Assembly (NCBI GenBank): GCA_902782245.1
Contig: CACZMI010000002.1
Coordinates: 62,001-126,000 of the forward strand
From: an uncultured Bacteroidales bacterium
Lineage (GTDB): Bacteria > Bacteroidota > Bacteroidia > Bacteroidales > Bacteroidaceae
Length of the DNA: 64,000 bases
Reading direction: 5' to 3'
Positions 61,268 through 64,000 of the stretch are shown in pieces. Within the stretch, counting starts at the first letter, position 1, and every line of letters starts with the position of its first letter. The notes under the pieces were generated by a model that saw nothing but the letters and a program-made list of their open reading frames with translations, was not told the DNA's origin and did no database searches. Position numbers and translations under genes: made by a program.

Positions 61268-64000
61268 TTATGATAGATAGTTTGTTATGAATTCTGCCAC
61301 CTCTGGATGGTTGTCAATAATGTCAAGGACAACTTTCTGCCAAAGAATGCCTGGCATATTTGCCTCCTTAACCAGGTTCTTGGCTTTTTTGATGGAATCC
61401 GGATTGACAATTTGGGGAGCAGGAGGTTCCGGAACAGAAGCAGGAGTGGGCGCTGGACCTGGAACAACAGTCGTGACAGGTTCTGGCGTAGGTGTAGGAT
61501 TACCTTCGTCGCGTTTAATGTTGTAGAAGTCATATACACATTGTCTGACATCTGTTTCCTTTCGGAAAGCAACCTCTGATTGAAGATGAGAGATTTCTTC
61601 AATTAGCTCACCCCACCATTCCTTCTTGATCTTAACGGTTTTGATGGAGTTGATGAAATTGACAAAACCGTTCTCATAGTTGCCGGGAGCCGATACAAGT
61701 TGAGCAATATCAACCCTCTCACCTATTATCATGCGATATAGTTCTTTAATCTTAGCTATATCGGGATTTTGGTCAGCTTCCAATACTTCAATGAGTAGTT
61801 TGATTATGGCCGAGCGTTTGTCATTTACGTTATCACAATATGTAAGTACCCATAACGGATACTTTGATTTTTGCATACAGAACTCATTTATACCCCAGCG
61901 TACATTAGAGAGACTTTTAACCTCAGGTATATCCTTGATAAATTGGAGTTGGAATACCTCGTAAAGGAGTTGTGTAAGTTCGCTCTCCTCTTTGGAACCA
62001 AAGCGGAGCATAAGTTTATTGTTAGCCTCTGAATGGCCGTCATTCCACATTTTGAAAAGCTCAACAATCATATCAGCGAGTTTCTCATCTGAGATTGGTT
62101 GTGAAATGGTAGTTACAAAGAGGTCTGCCTTGTGTTTGCGAAGAGCATAAGAGAATGCTATCCAATTGGCACGTGAAGGAAAGAAACCATATGGAGGACG
62201 CATGAGCGGAGCAAAGATCTCAGATAGAGAGAACTTATCCACGTATTTCTTCTTGGCATCTTCAATACATTGGTCTACTTCCTCACAAATTTGTGCAATC
62301 CAGGCTTCATTGGTGATTGCAGCACTTGTCAACCGGCATTCATCATCAATGAGGTGATTGTCATTTTCTTCAAAGATATATTTTGCCGGAGTGTCAGAAC
62401 CGGAGAACTTAACAAGCTTATCACGGTTGGGCGACTGGAGCATTTGGAGTACTAAGGCTGGAAAGTTTTTGTTAGCTAAAAATGTATTTGCTACGCCAGT
62501 GCGATAAAGTTTGATTGACTCCATTCCCTTAGGAAAAACCTTATAGCTGAATTTACGGTTTATGAGTGAGTTGATGTTGGCAATAACACCTTCACGAGTT
62601 TGTTCACCGTTGAAATATAGGGAGAATGAGCCGTTGTATATACGGTTACTCCACTTGTTTATAAGTTGCTTAGCTGCTAGGTCGCTTTCCTTTTCAATAG
62701 ATTCTTGGAAATGATTTTTTGCTACATTGTGGTTGGCGATGAGGTCAATGAATTTTGTGCGAGCTTCGGCAGTGAAAACTTCGTCTGGGACGATATGTAT
62801 TGAGTTGAGGAATTCTGATGAGAAATCCTTAATACGGTTTTCAAATGCACGACGCTCCTCATCAGTTGAGGCCAGATATATGGCTACATGAAGTGTGTTG
62901 GGACGCTCCGAGGTATATTTGTTCAGTTTGCTACGTACTACAGACTCTGCATCAGAGCAGGAGAACAATAGAGGGTCACACTTGCGGATTAGATAATCAC
63001 CAACTGTAAATAGACGCGTAATGTTGGTTTTTGCAGGATAATTGTAACTCATAAAGTCGTTGGCCGATTTGAATTGAGCGGCAACTTTCTCTTTTTCCTT
63101 GGCGATTTCTGCAGGGTTTAGCGAACTGACCGATATCTTGAACTCACCGAAGACATCACGTGCGATAATTTGGTTTGTGTCCAGGAATCGAAGGATTTCA
63201 TCCATTTTGGGTTCCAAGCGATCATCGGCGAATAAGCCACGTATGCTCTTTTCATTAGGCGAAATACGAGCTATAATTTCAGGACTCTTAGTGGCAAACT
63301 GTGTGGAAAGTGTGTTAAGAAGCAAAATACCTTTATAGACACGAACAAAGTCATCTCCTTGCTCCTTAACCTTCATAATGTGGTTCTGGTAGTTTGATGT
63401 GAATGCACCACAGAGGGGATTGGCCGCAAAACTATCATAGAAGAAATCCCAAAGCCATTCTGCAGTCAAAAGGCTGCGAGTGTCAAATACGGATTCATCG
63501 GCAATAAACTTTCTAAAGCCTTTCTTGTCATCGTTCATGAAGTTTACGATTGAACGATTTGCAGAACCAACATAGTCTGATAGTTTAGAGCAAAGGAATG
63601 CGCTGTATGGGTGCATGGGGAAGAGTTCAGAGATGCTCTTGCGCTCGTCTTCAACGCCGCCCTGGCAGAGATAATCCATTAACTCGTTAAGTTTAACGGT
63701 GCGATTGTAACGCAAGGTAGAATAGTCATCAGTTCCTTCAATATCAAAGGTGTGACGCATAACCTTATACGTTGAAACCTCATCCATCATATAGCGGATT
63801 GTATCAAAACGGTCGTTCATAGTCTTGATATCATCCTTTTTACCCCCAGACTGAACTTGATCCTCAACTCTGTGAGAGATTAGGAATAAGAACAGATTGC
63901 ATGTTTGAGACTTTTCAGCTATGTTTTGAAGGACGTTAATTCTGTCACTGCCAATTGCCTCCATGATAGATGTGAACTCATCCCAGAATATCATCAAACC
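61268..64000 (-). CDS. BREX-type large ATPase (BrxC/PglY-like), N-terminus outside window
   Basis: The last 910 residues are visible; the frame continues past the right edge, where residues LMIFWDEF form a Walker B motif, so Walker A should lie upstream. The C-terminal part is mostly helical, ending in a Pro/Thr/Glu linker (PTPTPEPVTTVVPGPAP) and a small terminal domain. This matches the large ATPase that precedes pglZ in BREX operons; which BREX ATPase name applies (BrxC, PglY or BrxP) cannot be decided here. It shares the operon with pglZ and brxL. Confidence 0.85.
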   Translation of the reverse strand, partial: GLMIFWDEFTSIMEAIGSDRINVLQNIAEKSQTCNLFLFLISHRVEDQVQSGGKKDDIKTMNDRFDTIRYMMDEVSTYKVMRHTFDIEGTDDYSTLRYNRTVKLNELMDYLCQGGVEDERKSISELFPMHPYSAFLCSKLSDYVGSANRSIVNFMNDDKKGFRKFIADESVFDTRSLLTAEWLWDFFYDSFAANPLCGAFTSNYQNHIMKVKEQGDDFVRVYKGILLLNTLSTQFATKSPEIIARISPNEKSIRGLFADDRLEPKMDEILRFLDTNQIIARDVFGEFKISVSSLNPAEIAKEKEKVAAQFKSANDFMSYNYPAKTNITRLFTVGDYLIRKCDPLLFSCSDAESVVRSKLNKYTSERPNTLHVAIYLASTDEERRAFENRIKDFSSEFLNSIHIVPDEVFTAEARTKFIDLIANHNVAKNHFQESIEKESDLAAKQLINKWSNRIYNGSFSLYFNGEQTREGVIANINSLINRKFSYKVFPKGMESIKLYRTGVANTFLANKNFPALVLQMLQSPNRDKLVKFSGSDTPAKYIFEENDNHLIDDECRLTSAAITNEAWIAQICEEVDQCIEDAKKKYVDKFSLSEIFAPLMRPPYGFFPSRANWIAFSYALRKHKADLFVTTISQPISDEKLADMIVELFKMWNDGHSEANNKLMLRFGSKEESELTQLLYEVFQLQFIKDIPEVKSLSNVRWGINEFCMQKSKYPLWVLTYCDNVNDKRSAIIKLLIEVLEADQNPDIAKIKELYRMIIGERVDIAQLVSAPGNYENGFVNFINSIKTVKIKKEWWGELIEEISHLQSEVAFRKETDVRQCVYDFYNIKRDEGNPTPTPEPVTTVVPGPAPTPASVPEPPAPQIVNPDSIKKAKNLVKEANMPGILWQKVVLDIIDNHPEVAEFITNYLS

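Overview
The window looks like a chromosomal segment of a Bacteroidales bacterium, possibly a Bacteroides or Prevotella relative from a gut-type habitat; the sequence alone does not fix family or genus. The evidence is a SusC/SusD pair, several TonB-dependent receptors, DUF4270 and glycogen synthase next to panC-panD, and Bacteroidota promoters of the form TAnnTTTG upstream of many genes. The sodium-pumping methylmalonyl-CoA decarboxylase operon also fits. No rRNA, tRNA, CRISPR array, intact insertion sequence or prophage was seen.

Region 1 (1-11.9 kb, minus strand): a six-gene outer-membrane uptake operon (solute-binding-like protein, SusC, SusD, YtkA-like lipoprotein, metal-type TonB receptor, DAACS symporter cut by the left edge). 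Upstream is a two-gene sulfur amino-acid operon (Cys/Met PLP enzyme, MalY-like lyase). The two operons have nearly identical promoters, suggesting co-regulation.

Region 2 (12-20 kb): DUF4270 lipoprotein and glycogen synthase, divergent panC-panD, then the operon mce-mmdA-oadG-biotin carrier-oadB of the propionate pathway. The biotin carrier has two biotinyl domains.

Region 3 (20-31.5 kb): three tandem hairpin repeats, a secreted nuclease and a GH10 xylanase with a glycine/glutamine-rich insert. Then comes a six-gene operon joining a small kinase, a SpoIIE phosphatase/anti-sigma fusion, a cation/proton antiporter, a STAS protein, a (p)ppGpp synthetase and an HD hydrolase. A TonB receptor follows.

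Region 4 (31.6-44 kb): two AT-rich genes of foreign look, a housekeeping run (nitroreductase, DUF2520, KdsC-like, Maf), a double GH43 enzyme, DUF2279, small lipoproteins, a GH35-type enzyme and an Rpn-family nuclease.

Region 5 (40-50.4 kb) is scattered with two families of REP-like palindromes, several placed so that the repeat supplies the stop codon of the gene before it. It carries a YafQ-type toxin-antitoxin pair and an AT-rich two-gene unit (ParA/MinD-like ATPase plus HD-domain protein) that I cannot match to a known system.

Region 6 (51.4-64 kb) is a defence island on the minus strand. It holds an Abi_2/AbiF-type HEPN protein with a structured RNA leader, and a tightly spaced operon of BREX ATPase (cut by the right edge), PglZ, short BrxL, a 940-residue sigma-like HTH protein and a SIR2-domain protein. 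This resembles BREX type 4 with two extra downstream genes. The 940-residue protein and the ParA-HD pair are the best candidates for undescribed biology.
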